NCBI RefSeq assembly: GCF_013032855.1
Contig: NZ_WQDA01000001.1
Location: forward strand, 813,501-877,500
Direction of reading: 5' to 3'
DNA: 64,000 bases
DNA from: Ruegeria arenilitoris
GTDB taxonomy: Bacteria > Pseudomonadota > Alphaproteobacteria > Rhodobacterales > Rhodobacteraceae
The notes beneath the pieces are model-generated. The model had not been told where the DNA came from. It searched no databases and saw only the letters and a program-made list of their open reading frames with translations. Each line of letters opens with the position of its first letter. Position 1 is the first letter of the stretch. Positions 1 to 8,900 of this stretch are shown here, one piece after another. A program made the position numbers and the translations under genes.

Positions 1-1
1 G

Positions 2-1663
2 GATCTGGAGGGCTTCACATACATGCGGCAGGACCAGAAGGGCGTTCTGGTCGGCATCTACGAAGTCGATCACGAGCACTGGGCCATGGACGGCGCGCCG
101 TGGAATTATGGCGAGGAGCTGTTTCAGGAACAGCTGGACCGCATTGAGAACGAGCTGATGCTGGGCTTCGAACGCTACCCGGCGATCCAGAACGTGGGCA
201 TCAAGACATGGGTGAACGGTGCCTTCACCTTCTCGCCTGACGGCAACCCTCTGGTCGGTCCTGTACCGGGCAAGCGCGGCTATTGGACTGCCTGTGCGGT
301 GATGGCCGGGTTCCTGCAGGGGGGCGGCGTCGGCAAGACGCTGGCCGAATGGATGATCCATGGCGAGCCCGAGGCCGACGCCTGGCCGATGGACGTGGCG
401 CGCTATGGCGACTTTGCCCAGAACAAGCGCTACATCCGCGAGACGACGGGCCAGTTCTATTCACGCCGTTTCGTGATGACCTATCCGAACGAGCAACTGC
501 CCGCCGGACGCCCGTTGAAAATGTCGCCGGCCCATGACGCGATGACCGAAGCGGGTTGCAAATGGGGGGTCAGTTGGGATCTCGAGGTGCCGCTCTATTT
601 CGCGCCCAAAGGGTTTGAGGAAACGCCGACCCTGAAGCGCTCGAACGCCTTCGACATCGTGGCCGAGGAATGCCGCACCATCCGCGAAGGCGTGGGCCTG
701 ATGGACATCACCGGGTTCTCACGGTTCGAGGTTTCGGGGCCCAATGCGGAAATCTGGCTCAACAAGGTGATGGCCTCGAAACTGCCGGGACCGGGCCGCG
801 CGAAACTGGCGCCGATGCTGGGCGAGAACGGGCGGCTCAAGGGCGACCTGACGGTGCTGAACTGGGGCGACGGCACCTGGTGGATCATGGGCAGCTATTA
901 CCTGCGGGCCTGGCACATGCGCTGGTTCGACGATCACATGATCGATGGCGTACAGGTGCGCGACCTCGGCGAGGAGGCCTGCGGCTTTGCCGTGGTTGGC
1001 CCGAAATCACAGGCGGTGGTCGAGAAACTGGCCGAACAGGATATCTCAACCCTGAAATTCATGGGCTGCGGTGACTACGACATCGGCCTCGTGCGCGCCC
1101 GGGTGGCCCGCATGTCGGTCACTGGCGAAAAGGGTTATGAGATCAACTGCCGGTATGGCGACCACATCGCCCTGCGCCGCGCGCTGCTCGAGGCCGGAGC
1201 CAGCGAAGGCATCCGCGAATGCGGCTTCAACGCGATGCTGTCCACGCGACTTGAGAAAAGCTTTGGCATCTGGTCGGCCGAGTTCACCCAGGCCTACACC
1301 CCCGGCATGACCGGCATGGACCGCTGGATCGACTGGGACAAGGATTTCGTAGGCAAGGACGCGGCACTGGCCGAGCGTGAGGGCAACGGCCCGGCGCAGG
1401 TTCAAGTCACGCTCGAGGTGGACGCGCTGGATGCGGATGCCAGCGGGTACGAGCCGGTCTGGGCGGGCGACCAGCGCGTGGGTTTCGTGACCTCGGGCGG
1501 GTATGGCCACTATATCGGCAAGTCGCTGGCCATGGCGCTGGTGGACCGCGACAAGGCGCAGCCGGGTACCGAACTGTCGGTACATGTGGTCGGGGTCGAG
1601 CGGCCCGCGCGGGTGATCGCGCCGTCTCCCTACGACCCCGAGGGCAAGGCGATGCGGGGCTGA
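2..1663 (+). CDS. GcvT-domain FAD-dependent dehydrogenase (dimethylglycine/sarcosine dehydrogenase family), 5' partial
   Basis: The frame is open from the first bases, so the gene starts upstream and only the last 553 residues are visible. Residues 1-130 are the end of a DAO-type FAD oxidoreductase domain, including NPLVGPVP and the glycine-rich GFLQGGGVGKTLAEW segment near the FAD. The rest is a GcvT-like aminomethyltransferase domain (SRFEVSGP, TGEKGYEINC) ending in the C-terminal barrel. Family members oxidatively demethylate N-methylated glycines and pass the one-carbon unit to tetrahydrofolate. The MttB-family gene follows two bases after the stop, and a second FAD oxidoreductase lies downstream, which supports a role in N-methyl amine catabolism. 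The exact substrate cannot be read from the sequence. Confidence 0.85.
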   Translation, partial: DLEGFTYMRQDQKGVLVGIYEVDHEHWAMDGAPWNYGEELFQEQLDRIENELMLGFERYPAIQNVGIKTWVNGAFTFSPDGNPLVGPVPGKRGYWTACAVMAGFLQGGGVGKTLAEWMIHGEPEADAWPMDVARYGDFAQNKRYIRETTGQFYSRRFVMTYPNEQLPAGRPLKMSPAHDAMTEAGCKWGVSWDLEVPLYFAPKGFEETPTLKRSNAFDIVAEECRTIREGVGLMDITGFSRFEVSGPNAEIWLNKVMASKLPGPGRAKLAPMLGENGRLKGDLTVLNWGDGTWWIMGSYYLRAWHMRWFDDHMIDGVQVRDLGEEACGFAVVGPKSQAVVEKLAEQDISTLKFMGCGDYDIGLVRARVARMSVTGEKGYEINCRYGDHIALRRALLEAGASEGIRECGFNAMLSTRLEKSFGIWSAEFTQAYTPGMTGMDRWIDWDKDFVGKDAALAEREGNGPAQVQVTLEVDALDADASGYEPVWAGDQRVGFVTSGGYGHYIGKSLAMALVDRDKAQPGTELSVHVVGVERPARVIAPSPYDPEGKAMRG

Positions 1664-1665
1664 TC

Positions 1666-3210
1666 GTGGCGGCGCGGGGCAGGGATCGGCGACGGCGGGG
1701 CAGGGGCGCGGAGGCCGCACCTGCGACCCGGCGGGACGTGAATTATCGCCAGTTGCGTAACCCGTTTCCGGTGATGGAGGCCTTTCCGGCCGACCAGATC
1801 GCCGACATGCACGAAACCGCGCTGCGCACGCTGGAGGAACTGGGCGTCAAGGTCCTGCTGCCCGAGGCGCGGCGCCTCTTTGCCGCTGCAGGCGCGCGGG
1901 TGGATGAAGCCAGCGAGATGGTGTTCATCGGCCGCGATCTGGTCGAGGCCTCAGTGGCCTCGGCCCCGAAATCCATCGCCTGCCGGGCCGGGGCGCGGCA
2001 TCGCGACTTTACGCTGGAGCTGGGCAGCCTTGTCTTCCAGCCCGGCGCAGGGGCGCCCAATGCCACCGATCTGGAACGCGGCCGCCGCCCGGCCAGCGGG
2101 CAGGATTACTTGGAGTTCCTGAAGCTCACCCATCATTTCGACGTGTTCCAAATGATCTCGCCGCAGGTCGAGCCGCAGGACGTGCCGACCCACCTGCGCC
2201 ACTATTTCACCACGCAGGCACAGATGGAGCTTACCGACAAGTTCCCGTTCTTCTTCTCGCGCGGGACGCCGCAGTTGATGGACTGTTTCCAGATGCTGGC
2301 CGTCGCCCGCGGTCTGTCCGATGACGAGTTCCACGCCCGGCCGCATTGCTACACGATCATCAACACCAACAGCCCGCGCACGCTGGACATTCCGATGGCG
2401 CAGGGGCTGATCGATTTCGCCCGTCATGGGCAGATGTCGATCATCACGCCGTTCACGCTGATGGGGGCGATGGCGCCGATCACGGTTGCGGGCGCGATCA
2501 CCCTGTCCCATGCCGAGGCGCTGGCCGCCCTGACCCTGACCCAACTGGCAAAACCCGGCGCGCCGGTCTGCTATGGCACCTTCACCAGTAACGTGGACAT
2601 GAAATCCGGCGCCCCGGCCTTTGGCACGCCCTCGCATTTCCAGGCCTCGCTGGCGGCGGGACAACTGGCGCGGTATCTGGGCCTGCCGTGGCGGTCGGCG
2701 GCCGGGTCGGCTTCGAACGCCAATGACGTGCAGGCCGCTAATGAAAATCAGTTTGGGCTGTGGGGTTGCCTGATGGCGGGGGCCACGGTGATCATCCATT
2801 CGGCCGGGTGGCTGGAAGGGGGGCTGACCGTGTCCTTCGAAAAGCTGGTCTGCGATGCCGAGGTGCTGAACATGGTAGCCGAGCTGTGCGCAGGGGCTCA
2901 GGCGGGTTCGGCTGAGATCGGGTTCGACACTGCGCTGTGCGAGGTCGAGCCCGGCGGCCATTTCTTTGCCGCCAGCCAGACGATGGAGCGCTACACCACC
3001 GAATTCTACGAACCGCACCTGCATGACTATGCCAATTTCGGCACCTGGACCGAACGCGGATCGGTCGATGCGAACCACCGGGCCACTGCGGTTTGGCGCA
3101 ACATCCTGAACAATTTCGAACCACCCACGCAGGACCAGCCCGGGCTGGAGGCCATGCGTGATTTCATCGCCCGCCGAACCGCCGAGGGCGGCGCGCCGCC
3201 GGAGAGTTGA
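1666..3210 (+). CDS. MttB-family (trimethylamine/betaine methyltransferase-like) protein, non-pyrrolysine
   Basis: This 514-residue protein has family-typical length and an arginine-rich N-terminus followed by a TIM-barrel-like body (ALRTLEELGVKVLLPEARRL, PITVAGAITLSHAEALAALT, GSASNANDVQAANENQFGLW). MttB relatives move a methyl group from a quaternary or tertiary amine to a corrinoid protein. The frame has no internal amber codon, so it is the pyrrolysine-free branch that includes glycine betaine methyltransferases. The GTG at 1666, two bases after the upstream stop, keeps the basic N-terminus seen in relatives; an ATG at 1774 would remove it. No corrinoid protein gene is visible in the window; it may lie upstream. 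Confidence 0.85.
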   Translation: MAARGRDRRRRGRGAEAAPATRRDVNYRQLRNPFPVMEAFPADQIADMHETALRTLEELGVKVLLPEARRLFAAAGARVDEASEMVFIGRDLVEASVASAPKSIACRAGARHRDFTLELGSLVFQPGAGAPNATDLERGRRPASGQDYLEFLKLTHHFDVFQMISPQVEPQDVPTHLRHYFTTQAQMELTDKFPFFFSRGTPQLMDCFQMLAVARGLSDDEFHARPHCYTIINTNSPRTLDIPMAQGLIDFARHGQMSIITPFTLMGAMAPITVAGAITLSHAEALAALTLTQLAKPGAPVCYGTFTSNVDMKSGAPAFGTPSHFQASLAAGQLARYLGLPWRSAAGSASNANDVQAANENQFGLWGCLMAGATVIIHSAGWLEGGLTVSFEKLVCDAEVLNMVAELCAGAQAGSAEIGFDTALCEVEPGGHFFAASQTMERYTTEFYEPHLHDYANFGTWTERGSVDANHRATAVWRNILNNFEPPTQDQPGLEAMRDFIARRTAEGGAPPES

Positions 3211-3211
3211 G

Positions 3212-3898
3212 ATGAACAGCAAACCCATCCTGCATCGTGACGACCCCAAGGCCGAGCCGCTTGTCGGCAACGTTAAGGTCACGCGCGACGACTGGTTGAA
3301 CGTGGCGATGGACGTGCTGATCTCGGACGGGGTCGAGCAGGTCAAGGTGCTGAACCTTGCCGAGCGCATGGCGGTATCGCGGTCGTCCTTCTACTGGTAC
3401 TTCAAATCCCGGCAGCAGCTGCTGGATGCGCTGCTGGATCACTGGCAAGCCACCAACACCGCCGCCCTGATCGCGCAGGCCGAAGCCCCGGCCGAGTCCA
3501 TCACCGCTGCCGTCTGCAACGTGCATCGCTGCGTGGTCAACACCGCCCTGTTCGACACGGCGCTGGACTTTGCCGTGCGCGACTGGGCGCGGCGGTCGGG
3601 CAAGGTGCGGCGGATGCTGGACCAGTCCGATGCCCGCCGCCTGGCCGCGCTGCGGGCCATGTTCGCCCGACATGGCTATGAGGCGGTCGAGGCCGAAACC
3701 CGTGCGCGCGTGCTGTACTACATGCAGATCGGCTATGATCTGGCGCAGTTGAACGAGCCGTTGGCCATGCGCCTGTCTCTGGTGCCGCACTACCTGTACG
3801 TCTTTACCGGGGTCGAACCGCGGCCCGAGGAAATCGAGGAATTCAGCGCCTATGCCAAGCGCTGTTGGGAGGGAGGATCAAGCCATGAGCCAGCCTGA
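3212..3898 (+). CDS. TetR-family transcriptional regulator
   Basis: A 228-residue protein with an N-terminal helix-turn-helix at about residues 25-70 (LNLAERMAVSRSSFYWYFKS, followed by RQQLLDALL), the classic TetR recognition helix pattern. The C-terminal ligand-binding half is all-helical and has no named motif that I recognise. The ATG at 3212 is chosen over an upstream in-frame start because it begins one base after the MttB-like stop and leaves a normal TetR N-terminus. The 3' end overlaps the next FAD oxidoreductase by 14 bases, so it is translated within the demethylation operon. It is likely a local regulator, with the effector perhaps an operon substrate; that is inference. Confidence 0.88.
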   Translation: MNSKPILHRDDPKAEPLVGNVKVTRDDWLNVAMDVLISDGVEQVKVLNLAERMAVSRSSFYWYFKSRQQLLDALLDHWQATNTAALIAQAEAPAESITAAVCNVHRCVVNTALFDTALDFAVRDWARRSGKVRRMLDQSDARRLAALRAMFARHGYEAVEAETRARVLYYMQIGYDLAQLNEPLAMRLSLVPHYLYVFTGVEPRPEEIEEFSAYAKRCWEGGSSHEPA

Positions 3899-5189
3899 CG
3901 CAATCATCATCGGAACCGGCGTGATCGGCGCGGCCATCGCGTTCGAGATGGCCAAGGGCGGCTGGAAGACCATGTCGCTGGACCGCAACGCGCAGGTGGG
4001 GCACGGCTCGACCGCCGGGTCCTGCGCGATCATCCGGATGCACTATTCAACCTTCGACGGCACCGCCTTTGCGTGGGAGGGCTATCATTGCTGGCGCGAC
4101 TGGGCGGACTATCTGGGCCTGCCCGACGGAACCGATCTGGCGCAATTCCGCGAGACGGGCTGCTTGGTCATGAAGACCGAGTCCAACGGCCACCTGTCAA
4201 AGCACATGAAATACAGCGCCGAGTTGGATTGCCCTTTTGAGGAATGGTCGGCCGAACAGATTCTCGACCGCCTGCCGATCTATTCTCTGGACAGTTTTGC
4301 CCCGGCCAAACGGATGGACGATCCAGCCTTTGGTCAGCCCAATGGCAGCAGGATGCAGGGGGCGGTGTTCTGGCCCAAGGCCGGTTATGTCACAGACCCG
4401 GCCCTGTCCGCGCAGAACCTGATGCAAGCGGCCACGCAGCGCGGCGCGCAGGTGCGGACCGGGGCCGAGGTCGTCGAAATTCTGCAGGAAGGTGGCAGAG
4501 TCAAAGGCGTCAGGCTGGCCTCGGGCGAAGAGATTTACGCGCCGGCGGTGATCAACGTGGCCGGGCCGGGATCGTCGATCATCAACCGCATGGCGGGTGT
4601 GCTGGACGACATGACCATCGAAACCCGCCCGCTGCGGCAGGAGGTGGTCCACGTTCCCGCGCCGGAAGGGTTCGATTTCGAGCGTCAGGGAACCATCGTA
4701 TCGGACGGCGATATCGCCTGCTACTGCCGGCCGGAACATGGCAACCATATCCTGATCGGCTCGGAAGACCCGGACTGCGACCCGCATCAGTGGTGCGAGG
4801 ACGATGTGCACTACAACCACGACTTCACCGACCAGTGGACGACGCAGGCTATGCGATACGCGCAGCGCGTTCCCAGCCTGGGCATTCCGTCCAGAACGCG
4901 GGGAGTGGTCGATCTGTACGACGCCTCGACCGACTGGATCCCGATCTATGACAAGTCCAGCCTGCCAGGGTTTTACATGGCCTGCGGCACCAGCGGGAAC
5001 CAGTACAAGAACGCGCCGATCGCGGGCAAGATGATGGCCGCGTTGGTCGAGTATTGCGAGGGCGGGGCGGATCACGACGCCCAGCCCCTGCAGTTCGAGC
5101 TGCCCCATATCAAACGCACCATCGACGCGGGCTTTTACTCCCGCAAGCGACCCATCAACGAGGAAAGCAGTTTTTCCGTCCTTGGCTAG
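3885..5189 (+). CDS. FAD-dependent oxidoreductase, DAO / sarcosine oxidase beta-like
   Basis: A 434-residue flavoenzyme with an N-terminal dinucleotide-binding GxGxxG (G10, G12, G15 in IIIGTGVIGAAIAFEMAKGG) and the DAO C-terminal signature GFYMACGTSGNQYKNAPIAG. The single-domain architecture matches sarcosine oxidase beta or D-amino-acid-oxidase-like proteins that oxidise secondary or tertiary amines. The ATG at 3885 is preceded by GGGAGG and overlaps the TetR gene end, so the two are coupled. Together with the GcvT-fused dehydrogenase and the MttB-like protein it points to stepwise N-demethylation. The substrate is unknown. A perfect palindrome spans its stop codon. Confidence 0.85.
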   Translation: MSQPDAIIIGTGVIGAAIAFEMAKGGWKTMSLDRNAQVGHGSTAGSCAIIRMHYSTFDGTAFAWEGYHCWRDWADYLGLPDGTDLAQFRETGCLVMKTESNGHLSKHMKYSAELDCPFEEWSAEQILDRLPIYSLDSFAPAKRMDDPAFGQPNGSRMQGAVFWPKAGYVTDPALSAQNLMQAATQRGAQVRTGAEVVEILQEGGRVKGVRLASGEEIYAPAVINVAGPGSSIINRMAGVLDDMTIETRPLRQEVVHVPAPEGFDFERQGTIVSDGDIACYCRPEHGNHILIGSEDPDCDPHQWCEDDVHYNHDFTDQWTTQAMRYAQRVPSLGIPSRTRGVVDLYDASTDWIPIYDKSSLPGFYMACGTSGNQYKNAPIAGKMMAALVEYCEGGADHDAQPLQFELPHIKRTIDAGFYSRKRPINEESSFSVLG

Positions 5190-5194
5190 CCAAG
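5181..5194. promoter_or_regulatory. 14-bp perfect palindrome at the end of the FAD oxidoreductase gene
   Basis: CTTGGCTAGCCAAG reads identically on both strands and includes the TAG stop (5187-5189). It sits about 50 bases before the start of the next gene. It could be a protein-binding site for that gene; with no loop it is a poor RNA hairpin. No regulator is assigned. Confidence 0.25.
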
Positions 5195-5243
5195 CCGGAC
5201 AAATGCGCTAGCTCTCTGGAAACACTGAGAAAGGGCGGGCGCG

Positions 5244-5975
5244 ATGGCGGAGAATGACACCAAAGTTCTGATCTTGGGAAGTGCGCCCGCAGCGCTGGCG
5301 GCACGGGAATGGGCGCGTGGGCCGTTCACTCACATCGTGGTCATCAACAACGCCTGGCGCATCCGCGAAGATTGGGATTTCCTGATCCATCCCGAGGATT
5401 TTCCGGCCGAGAACCGTCCCGACTGTCTGACAGCGACACAGCGCATCGTGACGGCGCAGGATTATGTCCCGATCCAGAACGCGTATGGCGGTTTCGTCTA
5501 TGCCGGAGGCACCATGGCCTTTACCGCCGGGTACTGGGCGCTGGGCGCTCTCAAACCATCGGTGATTGCCTTCTTTGGCTGCGACATGGTCTATCCGCGC
5601 TCGGGCAATACCCATTTCTACGGCCAGGGAACGGCCGATCCCTTGCGTGCCGACGTCACTCTGCGTTCGCTCGAGGCGAAATCGGCACGGCTGGCGCTGC
5701 TGGCGGCGCGTCAGGATTGCAACGTGGTGCGGTTGTCCGTTGGACCCAGCCGGCTGGTCTATCCGTCCGTCTCTCATACCGAAAAGATCCCCAAGGCCCG
5801 GCCGCGCACTGAACACGTCGATGCTCTGCTGCAGGCCGAGTACGAGGCGGGCTACATGGTGCCATCCGGCCGGTATTGGGAGGTCGAAGACCGGTTCAAT
5901 CCAGCCGTTGTCGACCGGCTGGATGCGGCTTGGCTTGCGGCCTACAAAGCCTCGGCGCTGGATCAGGCGGCCTGA
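5244..5975 (+). CDS. Uncharacterised protein, Rossmann-like, possibly MptE/DUF115-related
   Basis: This 243-residue protein is not firmly recognised. It starts with a strand-loop motif KVLILGSAPAALAAREWARG, then VVINNAWRIREDWDFLIHPE, and later FFGCDMVYPRSGNTHFYG. The order (a GSxPS-like loop, an aspartate in a D-F-L-I-H strand, then a G-C-D-M strand) resembles the pyrophosphokinase/glycosyltransferase-like fold of the MptE/DUF115 group, but this is a weak structural analogy. The ATG at 5244 follows a GGGCGGGCG stretch. The last 13 bases overlap, tail to tail, the end of the indolepyruvate oxidoreductase gene on the other strand. Its function and its link to the upstream operon are unknown. 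Confidence 0.7.
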   Translation: MAENDTKVLILGSAPAALAAREWARGPFTHIVVINNAWRIREDWDFLIHPEDFPAENRPDCLTATQRIVTAQDYVPIQNAYGGFVYAGGTMAFTAGYWALGALKPSVIAFFGCDMVYPRSGNTHFYGQGTADPLRADVTLRSLEAKSARLALLAARQDCNVVRLSVGPSRLVYPSVSHTEKIPKARPRTEHVDALLQAEYEAGYMVPSGRYWEVEDRFNPAVVDRLDAAWLAAYKASALDQAA

Positions 5976-8900
5976 GCGCGCGGCGCGCGCAACAAGTCAT
6001 CGACCTTTCGTCTGGCGGTCTCGGCCGCTTTTATCCGAACCGGGCCGTAACCGCGGATCTCGTCAGCGCAGGACAGGATGCTTTGCCACGTTTCGGTATC
6101 CCGATCCCCGTACTCTGCCACAAGGCGGTCCAACAGCCCCTGGTACCAATTCAGCAGATCGCGGTGCAGGCGCGCTTCGGCATGATAGCCAAACGGATTG
6201 AGAGCTGTTCCGCGCAGTGCCCGCATCTTTGACAGGCCCCGCAGAACCGGCTGCATCCAAGGTCCGAACGCCTTTTTCAGCGGTCGGCCCCGGGCATCCG
6301 TTTTGCGGCTCAGCAGGGGCGGAGCCATGTGGAAACGGACCGCAAAATCGCCCTCGAACTGGTTGGCCAGTTCCTTTGCGAAATGGTCCGAAGTCATCAG
6401 CCGCGCGACTTCGAACTCATCTTTGTAGGACATCAAGCGGAACAGGTTGCGAGCGACGCTGCGCAGCAGGGTCTCGTCAGCCTGTGGCAGCGCCGAGCGG
6501 AGGGTGGCGATACGATCGGCGTAGGCCTGCGCGTATTTCGCGTTTTGATACTCGGTCAGGTAGGCGGTGCGGCGCGCAATCATCTGATCCAGAGTTTCTT
6601 TCGAACCAACGTCGTCGGAAGGCAGCGCCAGACTGTCCGGACGAACCGCCATGTTGCGCCCGATTGCAAAAGCCAGACGGTTCTTCTCGACAGCGACGCC
6701 GTTCAGCAGAATCGCCTGACCCAGCGCGACTTGCGATACCGGCACAAGACTGTGCTGCCACGCAAAACCCAGCATGATCGCATTGGCAAACACGGCATCA
6801 CCCAGCAGGGTTTCCGCCACGACGTTGGCGTCGAAACCGAACAGGTTTTCCGCCCCGACCACGTTCTGAATGGCCTGTTCACGGGCATTTACCTGCAACT
6901 GAGCATCGCGGCGCAGAACGATATCGCCGGTCGGCATTTCCGCCCGGTTCAGGACCACGCGCGTACCCTTGCGGTAATGCGCCGAGGCTTTGGGGGCTGA
7001 ACTGACGACGACGTCGCAACCAATCACCGCATCGGCCGCGCCCTGATCAATGCGGACCTGGTTCAATGCGTTTGGAGAGTCGCCCAAACGGATATAGCTG
7101 AGAACGGTTCCGAATTTCTGTGCAAAGCCTGTGAAATCCAGGACCGAGGCGCCTTTCCCCTCGAGATGGGCCGCCATCGTGATCAGCGCCCCCACCGTTA
7201 CCACACCCGTGCCGCCCACGCCGGTAACCAGCAGCTCGAACGGCTTGTCCAGGCGGGGCAGGGCAGGGTCGGGCAGCCCGCCCTCAAGTGTTGCCAGATC
7301 CAGCTTTGCCATGCGTTTGCGGCGTTCGCCGCCTTCGATGGTCACGAAGCTGGGGCAGAATCCGTTGAGGCACGAGAAATCCTTGTTGCACGAGCTCAAA
7401 TTGATCTTGCGCTTGCGGCCCAGCGGGGTTTCGCGCGGCTCGACGCTCAGGCAGTTGGATTCGACCGAGCAGTCGCCACAGCCCTCGCAGACCAGATCGT
7501 TGATCCAGACGAACCGCTTGGGGTCCTCCATCGTGCCGCGCTTGCGGCGGCGGCGCTTTTCGGTGGCGCAGGTCTGTTCATAGATCAGAACGGTGACGCC
7601 CGGGATCTCGCGCAGTTCGCGTTGCAGGCTGTCCAGTTCGGCCCGGTCGTGGAAGGTTGTCTGCGCCGGAAAATCCGCGTGGTGGAATTTCGAGATATCG
7701 TCAGACACGACGGCGATCCGTTCCACGCCCTCGGCGCGGCAGGTCTGGGCGATGCCGGCCACGCTGACCGGGCCGTCCACCGGCTGGCCGCCGGTCATGG
7801 CCACGGCGTCGTTGTAGAGGATCTTGTAGGTGATGTTGGTCCCGGCCGCGACCGCCTGCCGGATCGCCAGCGAGCCCGAGTGATACCAGGTGCCCTCGCC
7901 GAGATTTTGGAAGATGTGCTTGCCGCCGTTGAACTTGGACGCCACCACATGCGGCACGCCCTCGCCGCCCATCTGGGCATAGCCGACGGTGTGGCGATCC
8001 ATCCACGAAGCCATTACGTGGCAGCCGATGCCACTGGCCGCGATCGAGCCGCCGGGCACTTTGGTCGAGGTGTTGTGCGGGCAGCCCGAGCAGAAATAGG
8101 GCGTGCGGGTCGCGCCGGACACGTTGATCAGTTGCGGCGGCCGGTCCGTCAGCGCCTTGGCTTTGGCGGGCAGGTCTTGCTCGGGGAAGAACCGGTGCAG
8201 GCGGTCGGCCACGATGGGCACCAGCATCAGCGGGCTGAGTTCACCCGTCCAGGGGATCAGCGGCTCGCCGTGGCTGTCGTATTTGCCCACCATCTTGTGC
8301 GGCTTGTCGCCGGGCCAGTCATAGAAATACTCCTTGAACTGGCTTTCGATGATGCCGCGCTTTTCCTCGACGACCAGAACCTCGGCCTTGCCCTTCACGA
8401 AGCGCAGCGCGTTGCGCCGCGCCAACGGCCACACCATGCCGACCTTGTAGATGTCGATGCCCAGACGGCGGCAGGCGGCCTCGTCCAGCCCCAGCAGGCG
8501 CAGCGCCTCCATCAGGTCCAGATGCGCCTTGCCGGTGGTGACGAAGCCGAACTTGGCGTGGTCGAGGTCATAGATGCACCGGTCGATCGGATTGGCCTCG
8601 GCAAAGGCGCGCACGGCGCGCAGCTTGTGCTGGATGCGGGTCTCGATCTCGGGCGAGGGCAGGTCGGCGGCGCGCACGTGCAACCCGCCGGAGGGCAGGT
8701 CGATCTCGGGCAGGATGAACTGTCGGTCGGGGCGCAGCTCGACCGAGCGGGCGCTTTCGACGGTCTCCGAGATCGCCTTGAACCCGACCCAGGTGCCGGA
8801 AAACCGCGACAGCGCAAAGCCGTATTCGCCGAATTCCAGATATTCCTCAACCGAGGCGGGGTTCAGCGTAGGCATGAACCATGCCATGAAGGCCACGTCG

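Noticed and set aside
2-1663. First gene as a truncated pseudogene
   Set aside because: The frame is open at the window edge and domain content is intact, so truncation is by the window, not by mutation.
1666-3210. Possible pyrrolysine (amber) codon in the MttB-family gene
   Set aside because: The reading frame is continuous to a normal TGA stop with no in-frame TAG, so no pyrrolysine decoding is needed.
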